DNA from: Cohnella hashimotonis
GTDB taxonomy: Bacteria > Bacillota > Bacilli > Paenibacillales > Paenibacillaceae
Direction: 5' to 3'
DNA: 64,000 nt
Assembly: GCF_030014955.1 (NCBI RefSeq)
Contig: NZ_JAGRPV010000001.1
Coordinates: 6,510,001 to 6,574,000, forward strand
The position numbers and the translations under genes were made by a program. Under the pieces are notes generated by a model. It saw only the letters and a list, made by a program, of their open reading frames with translations, was not told the DNA's origin and did not search any database. This document shows positions 8,515 to 17,954 of the stretch, piece by piece (within the stretch, counting starts at the first letter, position 1; every line of letters begins with the position of its first letter).

Positions 8515-10062
8515 TTACTGCACGTTATTCGCTTTTGCCCACGCGTCCAGCTGCTTTTGCTTTTCCGCGATGATCTTGTCCATGCCAGCAGCCTTCAGCT
8601 TCTTCACGAACTCGTCCAGCTTGGACGGATCGATCGTGCCCGATTCCAGGCCTGCCTTGTACTGGTTGTTGACGTTGGTGACGGCCGCGACTTCGGTCTT
8701 GACCGGCGACGAATCGAACGAGAAGCCGAGCGCTTTGGAGAAGGTCGAGTTTTTGTTGAATTCCTTCGTTTGCGCCCAAATATCCGTATCCATGCCCTGC
8801 CACACCTTGGTCAGGGCGTTGTTGCCCACTTCCCATTGGTTGAAGACGTAGTTGCTGCCGCCTTCGGGCGCTTTGATCTGGCCGTTGCCGGCATCGACGT
8901 AGTGCTTGCCTTCGACGCCGTTAGCGAGCAGGTTGGCGACGTCCTTGTCGGTGTAGAGCAGGTTGAGCAGTTGCGCGGCGCGGTCCGCGTCCTGCGTATT
9001 CTTCGGAATCGAGATCATGAAGCCCGTGCCGGAATCGGACGTGGAGATCGGCGGCACGAAGCTCGCGGTCACCATCTCGCGGCCGTTCACCGTCGACTCC
9101 TGGGTCGCGAAGCCCGGCTTCATGTTGGACAGGTAGCTGAAGCCCTTGCCCGCCTTGATCAGGCTGTTGTTGCCTTCCTGCGTCGTTGCCGCGTCAGGCA
9201 TGATGTAGCCGGCCTGATACCATTTGCGCGCTTGCTGGAGCGCGTCCTTGTACATTTGCGTCTCGTACAGGTCTACCACTTTCAGATCCTGGTTGGCGAT
9301 GACGAGTACGCCCGGCGTGTCGCCCAGATAGTCGGTATAGCCGCGGACGAGCTCGTTGGCGATGCCGTTCGTTTGGCTGCGCTGAACGAGCGGGTAGACG
9401 CCCGGCTCGTTGTCCTTGATCGTTTTGAAGATCGGATCGAGATCCGCGTACGTCTTCACGTTATCGAACGACAGATTGTATTTGTCCATCAAGTCTTTTC
9501 TGGCCGAGATGCCGTGGTCGGCCGCCGTATCCCGGATGCTCGGCACGCCGTACATCTTGCCGTTTATCTTGGTGGAGTTAAAGATCGCCGGCTCCATCGT
9601 GTCCTTGACGGTCGGCGCGTATTTGGCGAGCAAGTCGTCGAGCGGGAGCAATTGTCCCTTGGCGACCTGGGAGCTGTAGTTGAAGAAAGAGGACGTGACG
9701 AGCAGGTCGAGAGGCTCGTTGCCGGCGAGCAGCAGATTGACTTGCTGTGTCCATGCGCCGATGTCGATCGGCATCAGCTTGACCGTCGCGTTAATCTTGG
9801 CTTTGGTGATCTTGCTGATCTCATCCTGGACGAGACCGACTTCCTTCATGTTCCCGAGTCCCATGAACGCGAGCGTCAGCTGGAGCTCCTTGCCGTTCGA
9901 AGCAGCGCCGGACGAAGCGCCGGACGAAGCCGGAGCCGAGCTGCCGCCAGACGCCGGAGCGGAGGCGCCGCCGGCGTTGTTCGAGCCGCCGCACGCGGAA
10001 GCCAGCATGGACATAGAAAGCAGGACAGCGGGCAGAAGAACGGCTTTCGACTTATTTTGCAT
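8515..10062 (-). CDS. ABC importer 1: extracellular solute-binding lipoprotein (carbohydrate, CUT1)
   Basis: This 515-residue protein starts with a lipoprotein signal whose lipobox is LASAC (cysteine 24), followed by a low-complexity Gly/Ser/Ala/Pro linker to about residue 50. The rest is a family 1 solute-binding domain of the large LplA-like type. The ATG at 10062 has AGGGGGAT upstream; the longer frame start at 10146 does not fit a signal peptide. It is anchored outside the membrane and would hand oligosaccharides to the two permeases encoded just upstream. The nearby histidine kinase and regulator probably control it. The bound sugar is unknown; adjacent GH3 and GH78 genes suggest plant-derived beta-glucosides or rhamnosides (inference). 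Confidence 0.93.
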   Translation of the reverse strand: MQNKSKAVLLPAVLLSMSMLASACGGSNNAGGASAPASGGSSAPASSGASSGAASNGKELQLTLAFMGLGNMKEVGLVQDEISKITKAKINATVKLMPIDIGAWTQQVNLLLAGNEPLDLLVTSSFFNYSSQVAKGQLLPLDDLLAKYAPTVKDTMEPAIFNSTKINGKMYGVPSIRDTAADHGISARKDLMDKYNLSFDNVKTYADLDPIFKTIKDNEPGVYPLVQRSQTNGIANELVRGYTDYLGDTPGVLVIANQDLKVVDLYETQMYKDALQQARKWYQAGYIMPDAATTQEGNNSLIKAGKGFSYLSNMKPGFATQESTVNGREMVTASFVPPISTSDSGTGFMISIPKNTQDADRAAQLLNLLYTDKDVANLLANGVEGKHYVDAGNGQIKAPEGGSNYVFNQWEVGNNALTKVWQGMDTDIWAQTKEFNKNSTFSKALGFSFDSSPVKTEVAAVTNVNNQYKAGLESGTIDPSKLDEFVKKLKAAGMDKIIAEKQKQLDAWAKANNVQ

Positions 10063-10152
10063 ATGATATCCCCCTAGATCGAATTGAACTGCGGATTGCA
10101 ATCTATACCAACCGGCCCTGATGGCCCGGGATTGGCCGCCTGCCAAGACTCT

Positions 10153-11028
10153 TTACTTCACGGCCCCGATCGTAAGGCCCTTGACGAAGTACTTCTGGAA
10201 AAATGGATAAATCAGGATCAGCGGTAGGATGCCCACCACGGCCATCGCCATGCGAACGCCGTTCATCGGCAGGTTGACCGCCATGTTCTGCCCTCCGAGG
10301 TTGTTCTGTTGAAGGAACTGGATGTTGGAGAGCATCCGGTTGAGCAGATTCTGAATGCTGAACAGCTGCGGCTCCGTGATGTAGACCAAGCCGTTAAACC
10401 AGTCGTTCCAGTAGTTGATCGTCAGCATAAGGCCGATCGTCGCCAGAATCGGAAGCGACAGCGGCAGCACCATGCGATAGAAAATCTTGAATTCGGAAGC
10501 GCCGTCGATGTACGCCGATTCGATGATTTGAACCGGGATCGAATTGGCGAAAAACGTGCGGATCAGCAGGATGAAAAAGCCGTTCGTCAGCAGCCCCGGC
10601 ACGATCAGGGCCATCAACGTGTTTTTCATATGGAATACTTCCGTGTAGATCAGGTAAGTCGGCACGAGGCCGCCGTTGAACAGCAGCGTGAAAAAGACGA
10701 GGAAGCTCAGAAAGCCGCGGATCGGCAGGTCCTGCCGGGATAACGGGTAAGCGAGCAGCGCGCTGATCAGCAGGCCGACGAAGGTGCCGATGACCGTGAT
10801 CAGAATGGTAACGCCGTAGGAATTAAACATCGCCAGCTTTTGCGACCACAGGTAGGTATAGGCTTCCAGGCTGAACTGCTTCGGCCAGAACGAATAGCCG
10901 TTATTTACGATCGAGCTCTCCGAGGATATCGACGACATGAAGAGAAGCAGGAACGGGATGACGCACAAGGCGGCGAGCACAATGAATATCGCATGGACGA
11001 CTGGCTGGTTCATATCGTTGGTTTTCAT
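10153..11028 (-). CDS. ABC importer 1: permease, MalG/LplC type
   Basis: This 291-residue inner-membrane protein has about six hydrophobic helices. The EAA loop ESAYIDGASEFKIFYRMVLP, near residue 169, docks the ATPase. The C-terminus KGLTIGAVK is typical of the LplC/YtcP branch. GGGGGGAA precedes the ATG at 11028. It lies between the partner permease (21-base gap) and the lipoprotein gene (90-base gap). No ATPase gene lies nearby, so a shared MsmX-like ATPase is inferred. Confidence 0.94.
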   Translation of the reverse strand: MKTNDMNQPVVHAIFIVLAALCVIPFLLLFMSSISSESSIVNNGYSFWPKQFSLEAYTYLWSQKLAMFNSYGVTILITVIGTFVGLLISALLAYPLSRQDLPIRGFLSFLVFFTLLFNGGLVPTYLIYTEVFHMKNTLMALIVPGLLTNGFFILLIRTFFANSIPVQIIESAYIDGASEFKIFYRMVLPLSLPILATIGLMLTINYWNDWFNGLVYITEPQLFSIQNLLNRMLSNIQFLQQNNLGGQNMAVNLPMNGVRMAMAVVGILPLILIYPFFQKYFVKGLTIGAVK

Positions 11029-11049
11029 GGCGGCTTCCCCCCTTTCGGA

Positions 11050-11982
11050 TTAGAACAAGGCGTTCTCTTTGCTGCGCTTCGAGACGATGTAATTGGAGAG
11101 CAGCACGAGGACGAATCCGACGACCGACTGATAGAGGCCCGCTGCGGAGGACATGCCGATATCGCCGAGGGTCATCAAGCCGCGGTATACGTAGGTGTCG
11201 ATGACGTCCGTCACCGGCTGAAGCGGGCCGGAGTTGAGCGGCACCTGATAGAACAGGCCGAAGTCCGAGTAGAAAATGCGGCCGATGGCGAGCAGCGTCA
11301 TGATGGTGATCGTCGGCGCGATCAGCGGCACCGTTATGCTGCGGATCTGATGCCATTTGCTGGCGCCGTCGATCGTGGCCGCCTCGTAGTATTCGTTGTC
11401 GATGCCGATGATCGCCGCCAGGAAGATGACGCACAGGTAGCCTGTACCCTTCCAGAGCTGAACGATCGTCAGGATGTAGGGCCAATATTTCGGTTCGAAA
11501 TACCAGGAGATCGGCTCGATGCCGAGCATCGGCAGCAAATTCAGGTTCAAGTATCCGCTTTCAGCGCTCAGCATGGAGAGAACGAGATAGCCGACGATGA
11601 CCATCGAGATCAGGAACGGCAGCAGGATGACGCTCTGGTAAAGGCGGGCGGCGAACTTGCTGCGCACTTCGTTGAGCAGGATCGCGACGCCGATGGCGAA
11701 TGCCGTGTTGAGGATAATGAACGATCCGTTGTACAGGATGGTGTTCCGCGTAATGACGAGAGCATCCTTCGTCATAAACAGATACTCGAAATTTTTGAAG
11801 CCGATCCAGTCGCTGCCGAGGATGCCTTTGGCATAGTTGATGTCCTTGAAGGCGATGATCACGCCGAACATCGGCAGGTAGTTGTTCATGATAAGGTAGG
11901 CGAGGCCGGGAACCATCATGAGAAACAATGCCCGATAGCGCTTGAGCTTTTTGAACGTCGAGGCCCATCCTGTCCGTGTCAA
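11050..11982 (-). CDS. ABC importer 1: permease, MalF/LplB type
   Basis: This 310-residue permease has about six transmembrane helices and an EAA loop EAATIDGASKWHQIRSITVP near residue 200. The apparent start at 11982 is TTG, with AAGGGGA five bases before it; no in-frame ATG upstream is better. It is the first gene of importer 1 and follows a sequence block (12053-12082) resembling the promoter of importer 2. It forms the translocation channel with the downstream LplC-type permease. Substrate is not determined by sequence. Confidence 0.93.
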   Translation of the reverse strand: MTRTGWASTFKKLKRYRALFLMMVPGLAYLIMNNYLPMFGVIIAFKDINYAKGILGSDWIGFKNFEYLFMTKDALVITRNTILYNGSFIILNTAFAIGVAILLNEVRSKFAARLYQSVILLPFLISMVIVGYLVLSMLSAESGYLNLNLLPMLGIEPISWYFEPKYWPYILTIVQLWKGTGYLCVIFLAAIIGIDNEYYEAATIDGASKWHQIRSITVPLIAPTITIMTLLAIGRIFYSDFGLFYQVPLNSGPLQPVTDVIDTYVYRGLMTLGDIGMSSAAGLYQSVVGFVLVLLSNYIVSKRSKENALF

Positions 11983-12052
11983 TGCTGTCCCCTTCTTTCG
12001 TGTCCTTCGTTATGTCTTTATTCTAAGGGGAGCGGGGACGCGCCGCTTACCA

Positions 12053-12082
12053 ATAATACGACTTCCGACTTTCGATATTCCG
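12053..12082 (-). promoter_or_regulatory. Candidate promoter/regulator site of importer 1, shared with importer 2
   Basis: On the minus strand CGGAATATCG (12082-12073) is followed by AAAGTCGGAAGTCG and an AT-rich TATTAT or TATTGG. The importer 2 promoter region has CGGAATATCG then CAAACGCCGAAGCCG before TATGCT (25135-25168). Ten identical bases plus an aligned GAAG core suggest a common activator, but spacing to the -10 box is not identical. Confidence 0.4.
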
Positions 12083-12108
12083 ACCTCGTCGGGGACGGAA
12101 AAACGCAA

Positions 12109-12144
12109 GGCCGCCAGAGGAACGAAACCCGCTCCTTGACGGCC
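12109..12144 (-). terminator. Terminator after response regulator 1
   Basis: GGCCGTCA and TGGCGGCC form a GC-rich stem (one G-U pair) starting ten bases after the stop codon at 12154. On the minus strand the sequence continues TTGCGTTTTTCC, a good T tract. It separates the regulator operon from importer 1. Confidence 0.8.
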
Positions 12145-12153
12145 CTTTCCGGT

Positions 12154-13761
12154 CTATTGCCGCTGCGCGCGCTTGCGATAATCCACCGGGTTCAGGCCCG
12201 TCGCTTTCTTGAAAATCGTCGAGAAGTAGGACAGGTTGGAGTAACCGGCCGCGAGCCCGATATCGCTGACGGATTGCCCGGTGCTCTCGAGCAGCTCCTT
12301 CGCATAATCGATCCGCTTCTGCTGCAGGTAGTCCGACAGCGACATCCCGGTTTCCTTCTTGAAGACGCGGGTCAGGTAGTCGGGGTTCAGGAACACATGG
12401 TTCGCGATGTCCTCGCGGGACAGATCCTGCTGACCGAGCTGCTGCGCGATGTATCGCTTGGCTTTGTCCACGACGGACAGGTTTTCTTCGATGGAATGAA
12501 TGTGGTTCATCGCCACTTCGATGACGTACCGCGTCCATTCCTGCAAGGCCCGAATCGAGCGAAGAACCGATTCCGGCCTGTCCGTCAGCAGGTTCTGGGC
12601 GAACACCTGATTCGCCTGCAGGCCTTTGGATTGCAGGACGAAAAACACCATCTGAAGGAAGTCCTGATAAAACGAATGGACGGTGTGCGCGTCCACGCCG
12701 CTCCCTGTTTCTTTCCAAGCCTCCAGGTACCGCTCGACGCGCTCGGTCAGCTTGTTCCGGGCGCCTTGCTTCATCCATTCGCCCCATTCGGCCAAAGGCG
12801 CCGGTTGCGCCGAACACGCCCCTTTGCGCTTCTCGCCCAGAATGAACGTCCGGTTCACTTGCGTGACATTGTTTGCATCCATCTCCTGCAGTCTCCGCAG
12901 CATGTCCGGCAATTCGTGAAGCGGCGTCGTATCGCCGACGTAGCTGCTGAGATCGCAGAACAAATACTGATTGCAGTTTTGAATGAACGCATCGCCGTTC
13001 GCCCGGAGCTCCGCGTCTTCGGCCGGCCGGTCCACGGGCACGACGGTCAGCAGCGCCCCTTCCCCGATCGGGATGACCGCGGTTCCCGGAACGTCCTTCA
13101 TGACTTCCTCCAGCACGTTGCGAAGCGCGTACTCCATGATCCGCCGATCCCGTTCGGACAGCTCCTTGTGCCAGCGCTGCACGCGAATGTACATCGGCCT
13201 GAACAGCGCGTCTTCGCCGAACGTCAGACCGGCGGCGCGAAGATGCGCCTGCACGGCCTGCGGGTTGGCGGGGATTTTCCGGTGAATGAGATCCTGCCAG
13301 AACCGTTCGGCCACGACAGGCTGATGGGACTCCCAGAGCTTGCGGTAATGGTGATGGGTCTCCTCGAACGATCGCAGCTCCTTCTCCTTTTTCATTTTCC
13401 CGAGCGCTTTTCCGATGACGGTCTCGAGCTCCGCATAATCGACCGGCTTGAGCATATAGTCGAAGCTGTTCATCTGGATCGCCTGCTTCGCGAACGAAAA
13501 ATCGGAATGGCAGGTCAAAAAGATCGTCTCCGTATCCGGATAATGTTCCTTGACCCAGGCGACCAGCTCCAGACCGGAGCCCTGCGGCATCTCGATGTCG
13601 CAAACGACCAAGTGGACCGGCTGTTCGCGGAACACCTCCTGGGCTTGCTTCATGCTGTGCGCCGTATGAACGAAGCCGATGTCCAGACGCTCCCAATTTA
13701 CGCCGGCCTGCAAGCCTCTGACCGCGTGGATCTCGTCGTCTACGATTAGAACATGGTACAT
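12154..13761 (-). CDS. Response regulator with C-terminal AraC-type DNA-binding domain (YesN family)
   Basis: This 535-residue protein has an N-terminal receiver domain with MYHVLIVDDE and the phosphoacceptor aspartate in VVCDIEMP (about residue 55), and the conserved lysine in YMLKPVD. A long linker follows, then two helix-turn-helices (about residues 435-535), with DIANHVFLNPDYLTRVFKKE and DIGLAAGYSNLSYFSTIFKK. It lies six bases after the histidine kinase stop, so the two form one operon. By family knowledge it would be phosphorylated by that kinase and activate sugar transport genes, here most likely importer 1. Confidence 0.95.
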   Translation of the reverse strand: MYHVLIVDDEIHAVRGLQAGVNWERLDIGFVHTAHSMKQAQEVFREQPVHLVVCDIEMPQGSGLELVAWVKEHYPDTETIFLTCHSDFSFAKQAIQMNSFDYMLKPVDYAELETVIGKALGKMKKEKELRSFEETHHHYRKLWESHQPVVAERFWQDLIHRKIPANPQAVQAHLRAAGLTFGEDALFRPMYIRVQRWHKELSERDRRIMEYALRNVLEEVMKDVPGTAVIPIGEGALLTVVPVDRPAEDAELRANGDAFIQNCNQYLFCDLSSYVGDTTPLHELPDMLRRLQEMDANNVTQVNRTFILGEKRKGACSAQPAPLAEWGEWMKQGARNKLTERVERYLEAWKETGSGVDAHTVHSFYQDFLQMVFFVLQSKGLQANQVFAQNLLTDRPESVLRSIRALQEWTRYVIEVAMNHIHSIEENLSVVDKAKRYIAQQLGQQDLSREDIANHVFLNPDYLTRVFKKETGMSLSDYLQQKRIDYAKELLESTGQSVSDIGLAAGYSNLSYFSTIFKKATGLNPVDYRKRAQRQ

Positions 13762-13767
13762 CGCGAA

Positions 13768-15513
13768 TTACCCCGCTTTCTTTTCCATCGGCAGCTCGAT
13801 CTTCACGACCGCGCCCAGACCGGCCTCGTTATAGAAATCGATCGTCGCCCGATCTTGATACAACAGCCGCAGCCGTCTTCTGGCATTCCAGATGCCGATC
13901 TGCTCGCCGCCCTCGCTCCCGGCTTGTTCCGGGTCTAAAGCGAGCCGGCCGAGCACTTCGCCCGGGAACCCGGGCCCGGTGTCCTTAACATGGATGACCA
14001 ACCGCGGATGGCCCTCTTCGTCTTCCGTTTGCGCGACCTCGACGGAGATCCGTATCGGCTCGTCCATATTCACGGCGTACTTGATCGCATTCTCCACCAT
14101 CGTCTGCACGATCAGCGGCGGCACCTCCTGCGCGAGCAGATCGTTCGGCTTATCGACGCTGTAGTGCAGCAAGTCGGGGAACCGCAGCTGCTGAATGCGC
14201 AAATAGTTTGCGGTATGGGACAGCTCATCGCCAAGCGCTACGAAATAGGAGCTGCTGCGGAACATAAACCGGAAATAGGAAACGAGGCACTTGGTCATCT
14301 CCTGGATCAGCGAAAAATCTTTGACCGTCGCCAGATTGTAGATGATGTTGAGCGAATTCAGAAAAAAATGCGGATTGATCTGAAGCTGCAAATGCTTGAG
14401 CTCAGCGCGCTGATGGTTCAGCTTTTCCTCGTAAACGTTGATCTTCAGGTCGTGAATCTCGCCGATCATCCGGTTAAACGTCTCGTTCACGATCTGAAAC
14501 TCGGTGGACGTCGGCTTCTGTTCGATCCTCGATTCCCAATTGCCGTCGCGAAGCTTGCGCATGGCGATGACGATCCGCTTGACCGGGTTCAGGAAGATGC
14601 TCCGCATCATCGCCAGGAAGAGGAGCAGGAACATGACCGCGGCGATGGAGATAATCGACGATACCCGCTGAAGATACGGCAGCTTTTGCAGGATTTCGTT
14701 TTCGGGCACGAGCGCCACGAGATTGAAGTTGCCCCGCTGGGATCTCTCGCCCATGATCAGGTACGCGTGTTTGCCTTTTCCGCTGATGGCGTAGGTCGCT
14801 TCCGGGAACGTCAAGTCGATGCCCTTGTCCTCGAAGAGGGCGCCGTGGCTGATCGGCTTGTTGTCGCCGGTCGTGATGACCGCCGCGCCGGATTCCCCCA
14901 GATCGATCAGACTGAGCGGCACCATCAATTTGTCGCTTCCGACCCAGGCGCCCATATACACGTTGCCGGACTTCATCAGGTGGAACAAGTAATCGCCGTT
15001 CGCGCCGCTTCGGACATGCCAGCGGGAATAGTCGATCGTGTCGGCGTCGTTCTCGACGACCTTCTGAATCTCCTGGCGCGCGTTCTCCCTCGCTTCGTAG
15101 CTGTCCGTCGGCGGCTGGCTTATCAAGAGATCTTTGTTGACCGCGGAATAGACGAAGAAGGCGTCCAGAATCGGGTAGTAGCCGATATCGTCCTTCAGCT
15201 TGTTGAACAGCGTCAGCTTGGCGATATTGTAGCGGTCCTCGTCGCGCGACTTGGGAAATTCCATATCCAGGACGTTCAGATCGCTCTCGAGCGTGTTGGA
15301 CAAGTATTTGTCGACTTCTTCCAGCCTTTGATCGATTTGGCCCATATAAAGGCTGAGCAGGTTTTTGTTCGATTGCGCGACCTGATTGCGGACGACCTCT
15401 CCGGAATAAAAGTTGTTGATGATCAGCACGGTGATCAGCGGTACGAAAATAACGAGAACGGCGGCGAAAAATTTAAAGCGGACCGAGTTGACGTACGTTC
15501 GGATCTTGCGCAT
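13768..15513 (-). CDS. Sensor histidine kinase, YesM family
   Basis: This 581-residue membrane kinase has a first transmembrane helix at about residues 13-32, an extracellular sensing region to about 285, a second helix, a HAMP segment (LNPVKRIVIAMRKLRDG) and a HisKA_7TM-type phosphoacceptor site QINPHFFLNSLN, with histidine near residue 382. The ATPase domain has the N box MVENAIKYAV and the G box DTGPGFPGE. AAGGAGGG lies eight bases before the ATG at 15513. It is cotranscribed with the following response regulator. The ligand could be an extracellular sugar or the loaded solute-binding protein; that is inference. Confidence 0.95.
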   Translation of the reverse strand: MRKIRTYVNSVRFKFFAAVLVIFVPLITVLIINNFYSGEVVRNQVAQSNKNLLSLYMGQIDQRLEEVDKYLSNTLESDLNVLDMEFPKSRDEDRYNIAKLTLFNKLKDDIGYYPILDAFFVYSAVNKDLLISQPPTDSYEARENARQEIQKVVENDADTIDYSRWHVRSGANGDYLFHLMKSGNVYMGAWVGSDKLMVPLSLIDLGESGAAVITTGDNKPISHGALFEDKGIDLTFPEATYAISGKGKHAYLIMGERSQRGNFNLVALVPENEILQKLPYLQRVSSIISIAAVMFLLLFLAMMRSIFLNPVKRIVIAMRKLRDGNWESRIEQKPTSTEFQIVNETFNRMIGEIHDLKINVYEEKLNHQRAELKHLQLQINPHFFLNSLNIIYNLATVKDFSLIQEMTKCLVSYFRFMFRSSSYFVALGDELSHTANYLRIQQLRFPDLLHYSVDKPNDLLAQEVPPLIVQTMVENAIKYAVNMDEPIRISVEVAQTEDEEGHPRLVIHVKDTGPGFPGEVLGRLALDPEQAGSEGGEQIGIWNARRRLRLLYQDRATIDFYNEAGLGAVVKIELPMEKKAG

Positions 15514-15595
15514 GGCCGCCGCCCTCCTTGCGATTCTTCGTTAAGCTTGGTCCTAGCATTATAGCGCTTTTAAATGGCCGCGGTATATGCTCGAA

Positions 15596-15622
15596 GGAAG
15601 GGCCCGTCGCGGCATCCCTTCC
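15596..15622 (-). terminator. Hairpin downstream of the second GH3 gene
   Basis: GGAAGGG (15596-15602) pairs with CCCTTCC (15616-15622), 13 bases after the GH3 stop at 15635. There is no strong T tract on the minus strand, so termination may be weak. A TATAAT on the minus strand (15563-15558) just downstream could be the -10 box of the kinase gene, without a convincing -35 box. Confidence 0.45.
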
Positions 15623-15634
15623 CCCGGTCGATCG

Positions 15635-17905
15635 CTATGAAGTTCGCCGTTTTTTCGCGTACCGGCTCGTTCTTGCGTCCTCGATGACACCGCTCCAGTT
15701 CAAGCCGAAGGCAAAGTCGTAGGCAAGGCCGGCCGAATCCACGTAAACGTCCATGTCGTGGGGGACGTCTTCGAGCTGCGCCTCCACGGCGTTCATGTCC
15801 GCGGGCATTTGGAACGGCAGCAGCGCCTGCGGCTCGAACGCGCCCGTCAGTATATCGAGGATCGCCTGGTCCTGCACGCCGAAGTGCGCGAGGATGGCGT
15901 CGGCCGACGGCTCGAATTCGGCTGCGACGGCCGGATTCGACAACGCGATGGAGACGACGACCGGCTTGCCGTTCATGAGCCGCTTCGTCTCCAGCACCGC
16001 GTCGAGATCGCCTTCGTTCGCGACGGCCGCCGTCTTTCCTTTGTACGAGCGGTTCAGCACGTCTCGCGGATCTCCGGCGAGACTGGTCTCCCGCGCCTGC
16101 TCCGCCGTATAGGGCCGGTACTGCAAGCTGATCGGTATATAGCCGTTGCCCCCGGCCTCCGTGTCGGCCTTGCTGTAGCCTTTCGTCGAACGGGGGCTTT
16201 CGATGCAGACGAGCGCGAAGTCCGCGTCCGCCGGCCGGTCGGTTACTTCGAAGTACTTTTGCACGACCGCCAGGTTGATCGGATAAGCCTCCGAGGGCGG
16301 GACCGGATTCCCCATCCAGTCGGTGTCCGCCGGCAGCTTCCGCTTGGGGACGTACACCTTTTTCCGCTTCGCAAGCGGCAGGACGCCTTCGTTCTTGAGC
16401 ATCACGACGGATCTAAGCTGCGCCCGGTAGCCGGCCTCCATGAAGGCGGGATTGCCGACGAGTGCCGCGGATTCGCCGGGGTTCAAATAAGGATTCTCGA
16501 ATAAGCCCAACCGGAACATGTTCTTCAGCAGCCGAACCGCCGACTGCTCGAAGCGCGCGCGCATGAACGCTTCCCCGTGCGCCTCGACGCCGATCCGGTA
16601 GGCTTCGATCACGGGACCGGCATCGTTATTGCCGCCGAACTGATCGACGCCCGCCATGAGCAGCTTGTAGTGGCGCTGCGCGACCGTATGGCCTTCCTCC
16701 ACGCCCCAGCAGCGGCCGCCGGGGAAGAGCCGTTCGATGTCCGCGCCCTCGTCGGCCGTGATGCCCCAGTCCGTGCAGACGACGCCGTCGTAGCCGTACT
16801 TCCCGCGCAGCAGGTCGCGGATGAGATAGGCGTTGTAGGCATTGCCGACGTTCTCGCCGTTCACCGGATCCTGGCCGACGGAGATCGTGTAGTAGGGCAT
16901 GACGGCCGAGGCTGCGCCGGTCTTGCCCGCGAGGCGGAACGCGCCTTCCGTAAAGGGAAGCAGGTGCTCCTCGAAGTTGTTGCCGGGATAGACCGCGTAT
17001 TTGCCGTAGCCGAAGTGGGCGTCGCGCCCGGCTTCCCCCGACCCGCCGCCCGGCCAGTGCTTCACCATGGCGTTCACGCTGTCGCTGCCCCAGCCGTCCG
17101 CGATCTCGGCGCTCCCTTCCGACGTCTGGAAGCCGTCGATGTAGGCGCGCGCCATGTCCGCGGCCAGCCGCGGGTCTTCGCCGAACGTCATGCCGAAGCG
17201 GAACCAGCGCGGATCCGTCGCCAGATCCACCTGCGGCGACAGCGCCGTGGAGAGGCCGAGCGCGCGGTATTCCCGCGAGGCGATCTCGCCGAATTCCCGG
17301 GCGACCGCCGGATCGAACGTGGCCGCCAGCCCCATGCTCTCCGGCCACATGGAGATCGCGCCGCCCGCGCCCGCGTTGAACTCCTTGGACGTATCCGAGC
17401 CGTGGCGGGGATCCGAGCTGTTGTTGGCCGGAATGCCGAGGCCGAGGCGCTCGGCGTACGCTTGCACGTTGTTGTTCCAGCGCGCGGCGACTTCCGGGCT
17501 CTGCACGCGCGTGACCAGGATGTGCCGGATGTGATCGTTCGACAGGAAATCCAGCTGTTGATCGGACAAGTCGCCGGGCGCCGCGCCGCTGTCCGGGAAC
17601 GATTGGCCGCCGGCGTACGTCGCGGGGAACCATCCCATGTTGCCGGGGATGGCCTGATGGCTGCTGTAAAGCATGAGGCCGGCGATTTGCTCGATCGTCA
17701 TTTTGGAGGCGAGGTCCCTGGCCCGTTCTTCTGGCGGCAGCCGCCAGTCCTCGTACGGATCCAGCTTGCCGTCCTTGTTCAGATCCTTGAAGGCGAGACC
17801 GTCCACGTGCAGAATTCGCACGCCGGATGTCTCGTCGTAGCCTAACAACGGTCCTTGCCCGTTTTGCGCATAACGTACTGCCGCTTGCTTGGTCGCATTC
17901 TCCAT
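15635..17905 (-). CDS. Glycoside hydrolase family 3 protein (glucan/beta-glucosidase-like)
   Basis: This 756-residue enzyme is a GH3 member distinct from the one at 6128. The N-terminal FKDLNKDGKLDPYEDWR segment is an acidic, calcium-loop-like motif common in this GH3 subgroup. The barrel ends at the nucleophile aspartate in VVCTDWGI, about residue 380. VKHWPGGGSGEAGRDAHFGY is the substrate-loop motif. The C-terminal half is a sandwich domain without a clear fibronectin-like tail. No signal peptide is seen, so it should be cytosolic. GGAGGG lies seven bases before the ATG at 17905. It follows the rhamnosidase gene by 49 bases and is probably cotranscribed with it. Confidence 0.93.
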   Translation of the reverse strand: MENATKQAAVRYAQNGQGPLLGYDETSGVRILHVDGLAFKDLNKDGKLDPYEDWRLPPEERARDLASKMTIEQIAGLMLYSSHQAIPGNMGWFPATYAGGQSFPDSGAAPGDLSDQQLDFLSNDHIRHILVTRVQSPEVAARWNNNVQAYAERLGLGIPANNSSDPRHGSDTSKEFNAGAGGAISMWPESMGLAATFDPAVAREFGEIASREYRALGLSTALSPQVDLATDPRWFRFGMTFGEDPRLAADMARAYIDGFQTSEGSAEIADGWGSDSVNAMVKHWPGGGSGEAGRDAHFGYGKYAVYPGNNFEEHLLPFTEGAFRLAGKTGAASAVMPYYTISVGQDPVNGENVGNAYNAYLIRDLLRGKYGYDGVVCTDWGITADEGADIERLFPGGRCWGVEEGHTVAQRHYKLLMAGVDQFGGNNDAGPVIEAYRIGVEAHGEAFMRARFEQSAVRLLKNMFRLGLFENPYLNPGESAALVGNPAFMEAGYRAQLRSVVMLKNEGVLPLAKRKKVYVPKRKLPADTDWMGNPVPPSEAYPINLAVVQKYFEVTDRPADADFALVCIESPRSTKGYSKADTEAGGNGYIPISLQYRPYTAEQARETSLAGDPRDVLNRSYKGKTAAVANEGDLDAVLETKRLMNGKPVVVSIALSNPAVAAEFEPSADAILAHFGVQDQAILDILTGAFEPQALLPFQMPADMNAVEAQLEDVPHDMDVYVDSAGLAYDFAFGLNWSGVIEDARTSRYAKKRRTS

Positions 17906-17954
17906 TCGTTTTCCCTCCGGCAGCTTATTTTATGACGGGTGCATGACGTTGCGG

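Noticed and set aside
10840..13749. 969-codon plus-strand open frame opposite importer 1 and regulator 1
   Set aside because: It lies antisense to three well-supported genes; long antisense frames are expected in GC-rich coding DNA. It has no recognisable domain.
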